NCBI GenBank assembly: GCA_017417585.1
Contig: JAFPYX010000026.1
Coordinates: 1-64,000 of the forward strand
Reading direction: 5' to 3'
Length of the DNA: 64,000 nucleotides
DNA from: Victivallales bacterium
GTDB lineage: Bacteria > Verrucomicrobiota > Lentisphaeria > Oligosphaerales > Oligosphaeraceae
A program made the position numbers and the translations under genes. Positions 43,630 through 52,144 of this stretch are shown here, piece after piece. The notes below the pieces were generated by a model, which saw only the letters and a program-made list of their open reading frames with translations, searched no databases and was not told the origin of the DNA. Numbering within the stretch: position 1 is the first letter of the stretch; each line of letters begins with the position of its first letter.

Positions 43630-43811
43630 CCCGCAGCATTTCGCCGCGGGCACCGGACCAGCATCCCCCGCGGAAGTTCGGTGCACGGGGCGACATGCCC
43701 TGCGGGAAAGGGAAGTTCGGTGCGCGGGGCGACATGCCCCGCGGGAAGTTCGGTGCGCGGGGCGATATGCCCTGCGGGAAGTTCGGTGCGCGGGGCGACA
43801 TGCCCCGCAGG
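43630..43811. repeat. REP-like palindromic array left of the transposase gene
   Basis: Four 33-base direct units (43674-43706, 43713-43745, 43746-43778, 43779-43811) each start AAGTTCGGTG and hold a GCGGGGC-GACAT-GCCCCGC palindrome. A related unit in inverted orientation (43630-43662) precedes them. The first spacer has 6 extra bases. Such arrays are the substrates of RAYT transposases. Confidence 0.9.
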
Positions 43812-43932
43812 AAAGAATAGGAAAACTGAGATTCTGTTGGAAAGCCGCCACGTTCATTTGCAATTTCAGTCAGAATACTATTTTAGGCGCCGTGTGTCCG
43901 CTTTTTTCAAAAGAGCCAAATTCCCAACCGCC

Positions 43933-44973
43933 ATGGACTACCGAAACCCCATTCAACATTCGATGCTTCGGCGTGCTCGTTTCTGGGACTACCGCGACCC
44001 ACGCATCTACATGATCACGCTCACGCTGGCCAACCGTGCACAGCCATTGTTAGGCAAATTGGTCATCGATTCGAAACCTGGCGTCCCTCCGGATGAAGTC
44101 CGTGCCCACGTCGTTCCCTCTGCGCTCGGCTTGGCCGTCCAAGAATACTGGCAAACCATTCCAAAACTGCATCCACAAATTCAAATGTATGCGTTGCAGC
44201 TGATGGAAGAACACCTGCACGGGATACTCCATGTCAAAGAGCGCCTGGAACGTCCCCTGGGACATGTCATCGGGAATTTCAAGGGCCGCTGCACACTGGC
44301 CTACCGACAAGCCTTCCTTCTGGACACAACCGCACAATTGTTTTCGTCCGGCTTCCAGGACACCCTGCTTTCCCAGCATGGCCAGCTCGACAGGATGAGT
44401 CTATACCTCCTGGACAACCCGCGCCGTGCCGCAGTCAAGCGCCTCTTCCCAGATCTATTTCGCAGTCTCCGGCAAATTCCATTTGGCCCCGGGGCCTTCA
44501 CCGGCCTTGGCAACCTCTTTCTCCTGGAAAGGTCTCTTTTTCATCAAGTGCAAGTCAGCCGTCATACAGTGGGCGAGGTACTGGAAATCAAACGGCAGGA
44601 AATGCTGAGGGCGATTGCGGATGGCGCCGTGGTCGTCTCCCCCTGCATCAGTCCAGGCGAACGTGAGCTTGCCCGCAGCGCCTTTAATTGCCAAGCACCC
44701 CTGATTGTGTTGAAAAACAAGGGTTTCGCGCCATTGTACAAACCACCTGGGGCCTACTTTGATGCCTGTGCCGCCGGGCGCCTGTTGATGCTCGCACCTT
44801 CCCAATGGCTATATCAGCCAGGAAATAAACCGATGACACGGGAGGATGCCTGTATCTTGAACGCCTTGGCACAAGAAATTTGTGGAAAAAACGCCACAGA
44901 AATCCAATACAACGGAATTGTACCGGTCAACTTATCGGAATTGGTAATCCAGGCAATGCGCCCGCCGGATTAA
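43933..44973 (+). CDS. REP-associated tyrosine transposase (RAYT, Y1/IS200-like)
   Basis: A 346-residue protein. Residues 20-175 form the Y1 transposase domain: a strand (IYMITLTLANR), the metal-binding His-x-His (H94 and H96 in MEEHLHGIL), and a candidate nucleophile Tyr158 in LYLLDNPRRA. The C-terminal half carries extra sequence (EREL ... APLIVLKNKGFAPLYKPPGAYFDACAAGRLL), probably a DNA-recognition extension. Single-copy RAYTs do not move like insertion sequences but spread or process REP palindromes, which flank this gene on both sides. ATG 43933 is chosen because upstream codons lie in the repeats. Confidence 0.85.
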   Translation: MDYRNPIQHSMLRRARFWDYRDPRIYMITLTLANRAQPLLGKLVIDSKPGVPPDEVRAHVVPSALGLAVQEYWQTIPKLHPQIQMYALQLMEEHLHGILHVKERLERPLGHVIGNFKGRCTLAYRQAFLLDTTAQLFSSGFQDTLLSQHGQLDRMSLYLLDNPRRAAVKRLFPDLFRSLRQIPFGPGAFTGLGNLFLLERSLFHQVQVSRHTVGEVLEIKRQEMLRAIADGAVVVSPCISPGERELARSAFNCQAPLIVLKNKGFAPLYKPPGAYFDACAAGRLLMLAPSQWLYQPGNKPMTREDACILNALAQEICGKNATEIQYNGIVPVNLSELVIQAMRPPD

Positions 44974-44975
44974 AT

Positions 44976-45040
44976 CCCGCGGCATGTCGCCGCGGGCACC
45001 GGACCAGCCAAGTTCGGTGCGCGGGGCGATATGCCCCGCG
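44976..45040. repeat. REP-like palindromes right of the transposase gene
   Basis: An inverted unit (44976-45008, starting CCCGCGGCATG) is followed directly by a direct unit (45010-45040, starting AAGTTCGGTG). The order mirrors the left side, so the transposase gene is framed by the same inverted/direct pair. Confidence 0.9.
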
Positions 45041-45087
45041 ATGATTATAGTATCCCAAATTCCTTTCACCCCCCAACAGCTACCGCC

Positions 45088-46257
45088 ATGCTTGCTTTTA
45101 CCAAACGCCGCATCCTTGTTCCCAATCCCGCGTGTCCCTGGGCATCGAAGATGATCCTGAACCCTGCGCTGACCGCCGACCCGCAGGAGCCTGACACGCT
45201 CTACATGCTCTTCCGCTCCACCGGCCCATGGGAACAGGCAACCATCCCCGGCAAGCCTCTGCCCTACCCCATTTTCCTGGGCTTCGGCGTCAGCCACGAC
45301 GGTGGCGAAAACTGGGATTTCGACTTCAGCCGTCCCGCACTCGCTCCACAGCTCCTCTATGACCGCCAGGTATTTGAGGGGAAGTTGCTGCGCGACGGAA
45401 AGATGTTCGACTATTCGAATGGCTGCATCGAGGATCCCCGACTCTTCTATTTCGAAAACCAGCTCTACCTGACCGCCGCCTGCCGCGCCTTCCCGCCCGG
45501 TCCCTACTGGGAACACGACGAACCCGCGCAATGCCAGCCGGACTGGGTGAAGGACGCCCCGGAACTCGGCCCGGCCGTCCTGGAGAACCGCACTGCCACG
45601 ATGCTCTTCCGCGTGGATCTGGGTGCGTTGAAGGCCCGTGACTACGACCATGCCTTCACGCTTGTGGCACCTCTTCACCGTCCGGATGTCAGCGACGATC
45701 GCGACGTGGTGCTTTTCCCCCGACGTGTGAAGATCGACGGCCGCGACCACGTCGTATGCATCCACCGCCCCAAGACGCCCTGGAACTATCCCGAAGGCCG
45801 TTCATGCACCGCCCCATCCATCTTCCTGGCGCTGGGGGATTCGCTGTTAGATTTCCACCAGGGGAAGGCGGAAGAGCACCTCTTCGCCGTGCCGGAGTTC
45901 CCCTGGGAGGCCAACCGCATCGGCCCCAGTTGGGCACCCCTCGAAATCGCCCCGGGGAAATGGCTGCTTCCATATCACGGCAAGCAGGACGACACCGTCG
46001 GCTATACCCAGTCCTTCATGATTCTGGAGGAGCAGCCCGCCGGACTGCCAAAAATCACCCGCCGGCCATCCGGACGGATGCTCTTCGCCGACCTTCCATG
46101 GGAACTTGAAGGCGACTTCACCATCCCGTGCCTCTTCACCTGCTCCGGAGTCGTCCGACCCGACGGAACTCTGCTCATGGGCTACGGCGCCGCCGACCGC
46201 GTGGTCGGACTGGTCTCCTGCGACTTCCAGGAACTATTGGACAGCCTGCTGGGATAA
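45088..46257 (+). CDS. GH130-family glycoside phosphorylase/hydrolase
   Basis: A 389-residue five-bladed beta-propeller enzyme. Typical GH130 features are NPAL, SHDGGENW, GCIEDPRLFYF (catalytic Asp region), DVVLFPRRV, IGPSWAPLEIAPGKWLLPYHG, and the closing YGAADRVVGL. GH130 enzymes act on beta-mannosides, either by phosphorolysis or hydrolysis; I cannot tell which here. No signal peptide is seen, so it is cytoplasmic. ATG 45088 starts the fold; earlier codons lie in REP DNA. Its 3' end overlaps the convergent polymerase gene by 24 bases. Confidence 0.88.
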   Translation: MLAFTKRRILVPNPACPWASKMILNPALTADPQEPDTLYMLFRSTGPWEQATIPGKPLPYPIFLGFGVSHDGGENWDFDFSRPALAPQLLYDRQVFEGKLLRDGKMFDYSNGCIEDPRLFYFENQLYLTAACRAFPPGPYWEHDEPAQCQPDWVKDAPELGPAVLENRTATMLFRVDLGALKARDYDHAFTLVAPLHRPDVSDDRDVVLFPRRVKIDGRDHVVCIHRPKTPWNYPEGRSCTAPSIFLALGDSLLDFHQGKAEEHLFAVPEFPWEANRIGPSWAPLEIAPGKWLLPYHGKQDDTVGYTQSFMILEEQPAGLPKITRRPSGRMLFADLPWELEGDFTIPCLFTCSGVVRPDGTLLMGYGAADRVVGLVSCDFQELLDSLLG

Positions 46258-48435
46258 CGCAGCCAAGAAATTGTCCGCCAGTGACTTGAGGCGGTCGAGA
46301 TAGTAGGCGACATTCTCGTCGCGGACGGCGGGGTCGATTTCCTCGTCGAGCTTGCTGTTGTCGGCCACCGACGGCTTCTTGCGGGTTCCGGTCACATAGT
46401 ATTTGAGCGTATCGCCAGGTTGGTAGTCGCGTTTCTTGGCGCGTGCAGCCAGCTCATAGACCGCCTGGCGACTCTTGCCTTTCTTGAGCGCCTCCTGATA
46501 GGTCTCGACCGTCTGGTTGAGGCTGGCGCGCTGGAGGAAGTCCGCCAACGGCAGGCGATGTTCGCGGATGGCCTCCTCGGTCTCTGCAGTGAAGGCGGCG
46601 ACCTCGCAGGCGCGCCCGAGGAGAATGCGCTCCACAGCTCCATCCACATAGCGCCGCAGGAACGGTTCCATGCTGCGGGAGCGCAACGCCGCGCCACGCA
46701 GAATGACATGGCCGTCCTCTTCCAAAAGCGCATAGTTCTTGCTCTTGTAGGAGAACATCGCCGCAAACACGCCGTCCAGCTCGACCTCGATGCCAGGCGG
46801 CAGCTCTTGCTGGATGCGCTGGCGCATTGCATCCACCGTTGTTCCCGCCGGCGGCACGAAGTAGATGCCGTCGGTGTCCATCTCGACCACCGCCGCGCCA
46901 GCCGCAGTCAGATGGTCGCGCATCCCGCCGAGGATTTCGCGTCCGGTCGCGGTCACCTCGCGTGCCATTACGTAGTCGTTGAAAGTCCCCTGCGCGAAGC
47001 CGAGATAGCCGTAAAAGGAATTGATGAGTATCTTGAAGGACGCCTGAAGTGCGGAGTAGTAGTCGCGCTCCTCGGCAGTGCTTGCCGTACGTGCGGCATC
47101 TTTGGCCTGAAGTCGGAATTGTCGCAAATTGTCTAGAATTGTCAAAAACGTCCCGCGCACATCGGTAGTGGGCGAGAGTCGTTTAGCGAGGATGACGGAG
47201 GGGTACAGCGAGCGCACGTCAATATGCCAGACGGGCTGGAAGACGCCGACTTGGCTGGCTTCGGTGAGCGCGCCCTCGAACGGGACGGCGGCCTGGGGGC
47301 TGGGCAGCGCCGCGTTGGCCGCAAGGTATTCGGCGCAAAGCATCCCGTCGATGCGGGTGGCATTGCCGCGAATGACGCAGTTCTGATAGGAGAGCGGCAG
47401 CAGCTGCGTCTGGTAGAAGTAACTCGCGGAGAGAATCCTTGAGATGCCGTCCGTCTCCAGCACATCGTCGATGTTGTAGCGCTTGAGGCGTTCCAGGTCG
47501 GTCTCGTAGAGATTCGTAATCTCATTGCCCTCGACGTAGGTGCGGTCGGGTTTGGCGATGCCGAAATACTTCGCGGCGTACTTGAGTCCGTAGCTGTCCA
47601 TCTCGCGTTTCGTATTGTCGGCGAGACGAACCAGATGATAGGTGTCCACCACATGACGCCCGTAGATGTCGTATCGCGTGTAATTGATTGTCTTTTCGGC
47701 GATGGTGAAGCGCGAGGCACGGCTTTTGGCCACGCGGCCGTGGCGCCCGATGGTGAAGGGGATCTTGTAGCGCTTGCATCGCGTCTCCAGATACGGCAGG
47801 TCGAAATTGAATAAATTGTGCCCCTCGATGACATCGGGGTCGCGCTCCTGAATGGCCTCCAGCGTGCGTTGAAGCAACGCCGCCTCGCCGCCGCACTCGC
47901 GTGCTGTCAGGCAGAGTTCGAAGCCCGTGCTGTCGGTCAGCGCGACCATGAACACCTCGTCCCCCTCAACCTTGGCATCGCAGAACTTGCCGGGCACGGA
48001 TGTACGGCACTCGATGTCCAACTGCATCCGGCGCAGTTCACGGAAGGTCATGCCATGGAAAAGCCGTGCCTGGAGGGCAATCATCGCCTGCTGCATCAGG
48101 TCGGAGAAGACGCGGTATGGTGCCAGCGGAGAGGATGGATTTTGGCCAGTGAGCTTCTTGAGCTGCTTGACTGCCGCCTCGTATGACGCCACATCCGGAA
48201 ACTCCACGCGGGCCCGCATCGCACCGGTGCCCGCAAGCGCCTGCACGCCGCAGTTGCCAGCGAGCTGGGACCCCAGCTCCATGCCGGCGGTCAGAAGCCA
48301 TGGATGGAACTCCACCAACTGGCTTGACACCAGGTCATCCGTCCCACGGAAAAACAGTTCGGCGTGGTTGCCGTCCGCGATTTCGATTGCGGCTAGCCGC
48401 TCGTATGCGCTGTGAATCAGTTCGTGGTTCGTCAT
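46234..48435 (-). CDS. Family B DNA polymerase with proofreading exonuclease
   Basis: A 733-residue DNA polymerase of the Pol II/archaeal PolB type. The exonuclease has ExoI LDIE (D140, E142), ExoII HNLFNFD (N207, D212) and ExoIII YNIDDVLETD. The polymerase has motif A DVRSLYPS, motif B KILINSFYGYLG, motif C MDTDGIYF, and a KxY-like YKSKNY. Every catalytic motif is intact. It probably serves in repair or translesion synthesis, since DnaE is also present nearby. ATG 48435 is chosen because AAGGAAAAG precedes it; ATG 48471 would add 12 residues. Confidence 0.92.
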   Translation of the reverse strand: MTNHELIHSAYERLAAIEIADGNHAELFFRGTDDLVSSQLVEFHPWLLTAGMELGSQLAGNCGVQALAGTGAMRARVEFPDVASYEAAVKQLKKLTGQNPSSPLAPYRVFSDLMQQAMIALQARLFHGMTFRELRRMQLDIECRTSVPGKFCDAKVEGDEVFMVALTDSTGFELCLTARECGGEAALLQRTLEAIQERDPDVIEGHNLFNFDLPYLETRCKRYKIPFTIGRHGRVAKSRASRFTIAEKTINYTRYDIYGRHVVDTYHLVRLADNTKREMDSYGLKYAAKYFGIAKPDRTYVEGNEITNLYETDLERLKRYNIDDVLETDGISRILSASYFYQTQLLPLSYQNCVIRGNATRIDGMLCAEYLAANAALPSPQAAVPFEGALTEASQVGVFQPVWHIDVRSLYPSVILAKRLSPTTDVRGTFLTILDNLRQFRLQAKDAARTASTAEERDYYSALQASFKILINSFYGYLGFAQGTFNDYVMAREVTATGREILGGMRDHLTAAGAAVVEMDTDGIYFVPPAGTTVDAMRQRIQQELPPGIEVELDGVFAAMFSYKSKNYALLEEDGHVILRGAALRSRSMEPFLRRYVDGAVERILLGRACEVAAFTAETEEAIREHRLPLADFLQRASLNQTVETYQEALKKGKSRQAVYELAARAKKRDYQPGDTLKYYVTGTRKKPSVADNSKLDEEIDPAVRDENVAYYLDRLKSLADNFLAALSQQAVQ

Positions 48436-48685
48436 CTTTTCCTTATGATTAGCGCGAAAGAAATTCGCCATCCTTCATTCTCCCGCATGAAAGTGAGTTA
48501 TCTTATGTAAACGCTCTTAACTTAACACCGATTCCCAGCCTCGCCATCGGCAGCTCCATTGGATGCTAAAGGCACCTGGGATGCATGAGGCAAATGGGAC
48601 GAAGGACACCTAGCCCTTTCGCTTTGGTTTTTCAGCCTTCAACCTCGAATCTCCACCCGCCAACCTCCCATTTCTCCCAAAATCC
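48436..48685. other. Divergent intergenic region
   Basis: About 250 bases between the polymerase and rodA genes, which are transcribed away from each other. Promoters for both are expected. I see pyrimidine-rich stretches just before rodA (CCTCCCATTTCTCCC) and no clear -35/-10 pair. Confidence 0.35.
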
Positions 48686-49981
48686 GTGCTCTTCAACACT
48701 TCGACATCCGAAGCGGCGACAGGCCGTGGCACGCCATTGTGGTTCCACGCCGACTGGACTGCCTTGATTCTGGAGGGAATTCTTCTGGCCATCGGCGTTG
48801 CATTCATTTATGGCGCTGGCGTAGAAGTCGGCGGAGATTTGGCCAATAAGTGGTATCGCCAGCTTGCCTGGATTGGGCTAGGCGGTGGAATCTATTTCGT
48901 GTCCGCCACGGTTGACTATCATTTTTGGGCACGTCACAGTTGGATTCTCTACCTGGGGGGGATACTATTACTCATCATTGTCCTCCTCTTCGGAAAAACC
49001 TTGAACAACACCAAAGGCTGGCTTCTGGTGCCAGGAATCGGTTTTCTCCAGCCGGTCGAGTTGGCAAAGCCACTCACGCTGCTGTTTTTGGCCTGGCTTG
49101 GAACCCGCCCTGCCCTCCGCCATTCTTCCTTAGGCGAATGGCTTCCGGCGATTGTGCTGACCTTGGCCATGCTGCTTCCCGTCGGGCTGATTTGCCTGCA
49201 ACCCGACCTGGGGACAGCGATGGTCTTCATCCCCGTCACGCTGACGCTCATCTTTCTCACCGGGCTACGGCTACGTTGGTTCATTCTGGGATTTGTCCTT
49301 CTAATCCTCATCATACCGATGTTGTATGTCTCCCTAAAGCCCTATCAGCAGGACCGTCTCAAAGTCTTCATCAAAGCGCCCGCCACGCAATTGCTTAACC
49401 TCGCCGCCCCCATGCTCTCAGAACAGACAGAAACCCACGCGCGGGAGGCGTTGGCCGACTTTCTTGCTCCCCGTGAAGGCGAACACAAGAGCGATGACTG
49501 GAATGCGGTCCAAAGTCTTCTGGCCGTCGGCTCCGGCGGCTTCACTGGGAAGGGCTATCTTAAAGGAACACAGCATGTTCTGGGCTATCTTCCCCACACC
49601 ATCGCCTCCACCGACTTCATTTTCTCGGTCATCGCCGAAGAAACCGGCTTTCTAGGCACCAGCACACTTCTGGCCTTGCTCACTGGATTGATGCTTTGCT
49701 TCTGCCGGACCGCCCTCCAGGCACGCGACCGCCTGGGCACCTTCATCGCGTTAGGCTCCGCCATCATTTTTACCACGCACATCGTCATCAACATTTCCAT
49801 GACCATCCAGGCCGCCCCGATTGTCGGCCTGCCTTTGCCCTTTATCAGCTACGGTGGCTCTTTCATGTTGGGAACAATGTTGCTTGCAGGCCTGGTTCAA
49901 AGTGTCGCTCTTCACCGTCGGCGCCCGCACTTGAGTTTCCCTTCTGACTCTGGGGACACCGAGGAGCAGGTCATGCGTTAA
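48686..49981 (+). CDS. rodA: RodA/FtsW-family peptidoglycan glycosyltransferase
   Basis: A 431-residue SEDS protein with about 10 membrane helices that polymerises lipid II during cell elongation. The SEDS motifs are present: QPVELAK, CLQPDLGTAMVF, DFIFSVIAEETGFLGT and the closing LPFISYGGS. The long periplasmic loop (about 225-300) holds AVGSGGFTGKGYLKGTQH. GTG 48686 is the most upstream in-frame start; no ribosome site is obvious. It is not beside mreBC or a class B PBP gene. The signal peptidase gene follows after 13 bases. Confidence 0.9.
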   Translation: MLFNTSTSEAATGRGTPLWFHADWTALILEGILLAIGVAFIYGAGVEVGGDLANKWYRQLAWIGLGGGIYFVSATVDYHFWARHSWILYLGGILLLIIVLLFGKTLNNTKGWLLVPGIGFLQPVELAKPLTLLFLAWLGTRPALRHSSLGEWLPAIVLTLAMLLPVGLICLQPDLGTAMVFIPVTLTLIFLTGLRLRWFILGFVLLILIIPMLYVSLKPYQQDRLKVFIKAPATQLLNLAAPMLSEQTETHAREALADFLAPREGEHKSDDWNAVQSLLAVGSGGFTGKGYLKGTQHVLGYLPHTIASTDFIFSVIAEETGFLGTSTLLALLTGLMLCFCRTALQARDRLGTFIALGSAIIFTTHIVINISMTIQAAPIVGLPLPFISYGGSFMLGTMLLAGLVQSVALHRRRPHLSFPSDSGDTEEQVMR

Positions 49982-49994
49982 CTTCCAAACAACA

Positions 49995-50495
49995 ATGCCC
50001 ATTTCAGAATCCGTCCAGAACTTCTTTTTCCCAAGGCTCAACAGGTGGTTCTTCATTCGCCTCTCGTGCTTGGCAGCCGCGACTTTCCTCTTCTGCCGAT
50101 TTGTCATCACCCCTGCCTGGACCAATGGTGCCAGCATGCTTCCCACCTACCAGAACCATCAGTTCCTCCCCGTATTGCGCTGTCGGTACTGGTTTTCGTC
50201 CCCCAAACCCGGTGACGTGGTTGCGGTGCGGTATATTGGTCAGCAGATGTTTCTGAAACGCGTTGTCGCCATAGCCGGGCAGACTGTCGCCTTTCACAAT
50301 GGAGTTCTGTTTATCGACGGGAATGAATGTGAAGAGCCCTGGGCGCATTTGACTCCCTGTGACTGGGAACTAGCCCCGCGTGTAGTCCCTCCCGGGGAAG
50401 TATATATCATAGGCGACAACCGTGCCATGCCCATCAGCGAACATTACTTTGGTCATGTGAATGCCAGACGCATCATTGGCACTCCGCTTTGGTAA
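49995..50495 (+). CDS. lepB: Signal peptidase I
   Basis: A 166-residue membrane protease that removes signal peptides. One N-terminal membrane helix (about 20-38) is followed by the catalytic Ser47 in NGASMLP and Lys88 in LKRVVAIAGQ. The C-terminal box reads GDNRAMPISEHYFG. It is compact; E. coli LepB is about twice as long. Co-transcription with rodA is likely. The neighbouring genes encode several secreted proteins that would be its clients. Confidence 0.9.
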   Translation: MPISESVQNFFFPRLNRWFFIRLSCLAAATFLFCRFVITPAWTNGASMLPTYQNHQFLPVLRCRYWFSSPKPGDVVAVRYIGQQMFLKRVVAIAGQTVAFHNGVLFIDGNECEEPWAHLTPCDWELAPRVVPPGEVYIIGDNRAMPISEHYFGHVNARRIIGTPLW

Positions 50496-50510
50496 GATTA
50501 ATACGGAGCA

Positions 50511-50891
50511 ATGAAGAATACTCCTCCCCAACCCAAATACTGGACATACGACCTGGGGCATGGCTGGACTGCCATGGCCGGCAAAACAGATATCGACAAC
50601 GATTTGATTTCCTTTCAAGTTGCACACCAGACAGATTACTGGTTTCATCTTTCCGGCGCCCCAGGCTCGCATGTGCTGCTTCGTGGACCAGAAGGCGAGG
50701 CTCCAACGCGAGAATTGCTTCAGGCGGCCGCAAGTATCGCGGCATATCACAGCAAGGCGCGAAAGGGTGGCTGGTGCCACGTGGACTGCTGCCTGGCCAA
50801 GGATGTCTCCAAGCCGCCGCACGTGCCGCCAGGCACGGTAACCATCGCGCATTCGCGCACCCTACGAGCACGCCCGCAGCTGCCTGGATAA
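50511..50891 (+). CDS. Stand-alone NFACT-R (DUF814) RNA-binding domain protein
   Basis: A 126-residue protein consisting only of the NFACT-R domain normally found in RqcH/Rqc2 and fibronectin-binding proteins: AGKTDIDNDLISF, DYWFHLSGAPGSHVLLR, LLQAAASIAAYHSKARKGGW, KPPHVPPGTVTI. In RqcH the domain is part of the ribosome quality-control factor. Free-standing forms may act in RNA or ribosome binding. The full NFACT-N and HhH parts are missing here. It lies 15 bases after lepB. Confidence 0.82.
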   Translation: MKNTPPQPKYWTYDLGHGWTAMAGKTDIDNDLISFQVAHQTDYWFHLSGAPGSHVLLRGPEGEAPTRELLQAAASIAAYHSKARKGGWCHVDCCLAKDVSKPPHVPPGTVTIAHSRTLRARPQLPG

Positions 50892-50936
50892 AGTGCGAAT
50901 CAACAGCCGGACATCCAAGCCAATAGCAGTTCCACC

Positions 50937-52040
50937 ATGTATTCTTCCCTATATATTCATATACCTTTTTGCCATGGAGGGAAATGCGACTACTGCGCTT
51001 TTTTCTCGCTTGGGGACTCCACGCAAGAACTCCGAATGCAGTACCTGGCACGTCTGGAAGAAGAATTCGCTGAACATGAAGACCAATGTACTCCGCTGCG
51101 TTCCATCTTCATCGGCGGCGGCACACCCAGCGCCCTTTTTCCGGAAGAACTGGCGAGACTCTTCAATGCCATCCGAAAACATTTCACCCTGGAATCCGAC
51201 TGCGAATGGTCGATGGAGGCAAATCCGGATTCCCTCACCGTGGAGAAACTCCATGCCGTCCTGGAAGGCGGAGTGAATCGCCTTAGCCTCGGAATTCAGT
51301 CCTTTCAGCCAAGACTTCGAAAACGAATCGGTCGCCGAGGAACGCTTCAGACGTTGCCCAAACTGGTCGAAACAGCCAGAAAATTGGGGCTCCCAAAACT
51401 CAACCTTGACCTAATCTACGACATCCCTGGACAAAACATGACAGAATGGGACAGCGACCTTAAAGAAGCACTTGCGCTCAATCCAGACCATCTCTCCTGC
51501 TACAGTTTGATCTTCGAGGAGCGATCCCCGCTGTCACAACGCCTGTCCCCACCATCCTGCGACGACTTTTTCCTCCAATGCTGGCATCGCAATGACGAGG
51601 TGCTTTCCGCACATGGCCTTCCCCGCTACGAGATTTCGAACTTCGCCGCCAGGGAGAACCGTTGCCGTCACAACTGGGAGGTCTGGCATGGGCAGACCTA
51701 CCTGGGATGCGGTCCTGCCGCCGTCTCCTTCGATGGCATGGACCGCCCTGCAAATCCTGCCAATCTGGCCTCCTGGCTAAGCCATGCCCCTCCCACGCAC
51801 GACCTTCTCGCCCCCGATGCCCGCCGGCGCGAGATCTTCGCCTTCGCGTTCCGGACTGTGGACGGCTGGCCATGGGAACTTCTCCAAGACAAGCTGGGTC
51901 TTAAGCCAGAGAATGTCGCCACTCTCCCCGCCGTCCAACAACTCATAGACCAGCAATTAGTTCTCTGTGACAACAAAGGCATCTGCCCCACTCCAAAGGG
52001 ATTGCTCTTCAATGATGAAGTTTTGGCGCAACTTCTATAA
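50937..52040 (+). CDS. hemW: HemW-like radical SAM protein with an expanded cysteine motif
   Basis: A 367-residue HemW/coproporphyrinogen-dehydrogenase-like protein, thought to be a haem chaperone. Family features are YIHIPFC, IFIGGGTPS, MEANPDSL, GVNRLSLGIQSF, NLDLIYDIPGQ and YEISNFA. The 4Fe-4S motif reads CHGGKCDYC (C12, C17, C20), which is Cx4Cx2C. HemW normally has Cx3Cx2C, so one residue is inserted. The extra codon is clear in the DNA (TGC CAT GGA GGG AAA TGC). The rest of the protein is intact. Confidence 0.88.
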   Translation: MYSSLYIHIPFCHGGKCDYCAFFSLGDSTQELRMQYLARLEEEFAEHEDQCTPLRSIFIGGGTPSALFPEELARLFNAIRKHFTLESDCEWSMEANPDSLTVEKLHAVLEGGVNRLSLGIQSFQPRLRKRIGRRGTLQTLPKLVETARKLGLPKLNLDLIYDIPGQNMTEWDSDLKEALALNPDHLSCYSLIFEERSPLSQRLSPPSCDDFFLQCWHRNDEVLSAHGLPRYEISNFAARENRCRHNWEVWHGQTYLGCGPAAVSFDGMDRPANPANLASWLSHAPPTHDLLAPDARRREIFAFAFRTVDGWPWELLQDKLGLKPENVATLPAVQQLIDQQLVLCDNKGICPTPKGLLFNDEVLAQLL

Positions 52041-52144
52041 TGGCCTGAATGCTTTTCCCCGCCAAAAGTCATTTTTAGGGTTATAGTATCCATTGGCTTT
52101 TACTTGAGAACATCAAATCAATTCGCCCTCCTGGAGGTCGCTTC

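Noticed and set aside
43630-43811. CRISPR array
   Set aside because: Units are directly joined without unique spacers and each holds a REP-type palindrome.
43681-43932. Extension of the RAYT gene upstream through the repeats
   Set aside because: The extension translates the 33-bp repeat (GSSVRGATCPA units); the transposase domain begins at ATG 43933.
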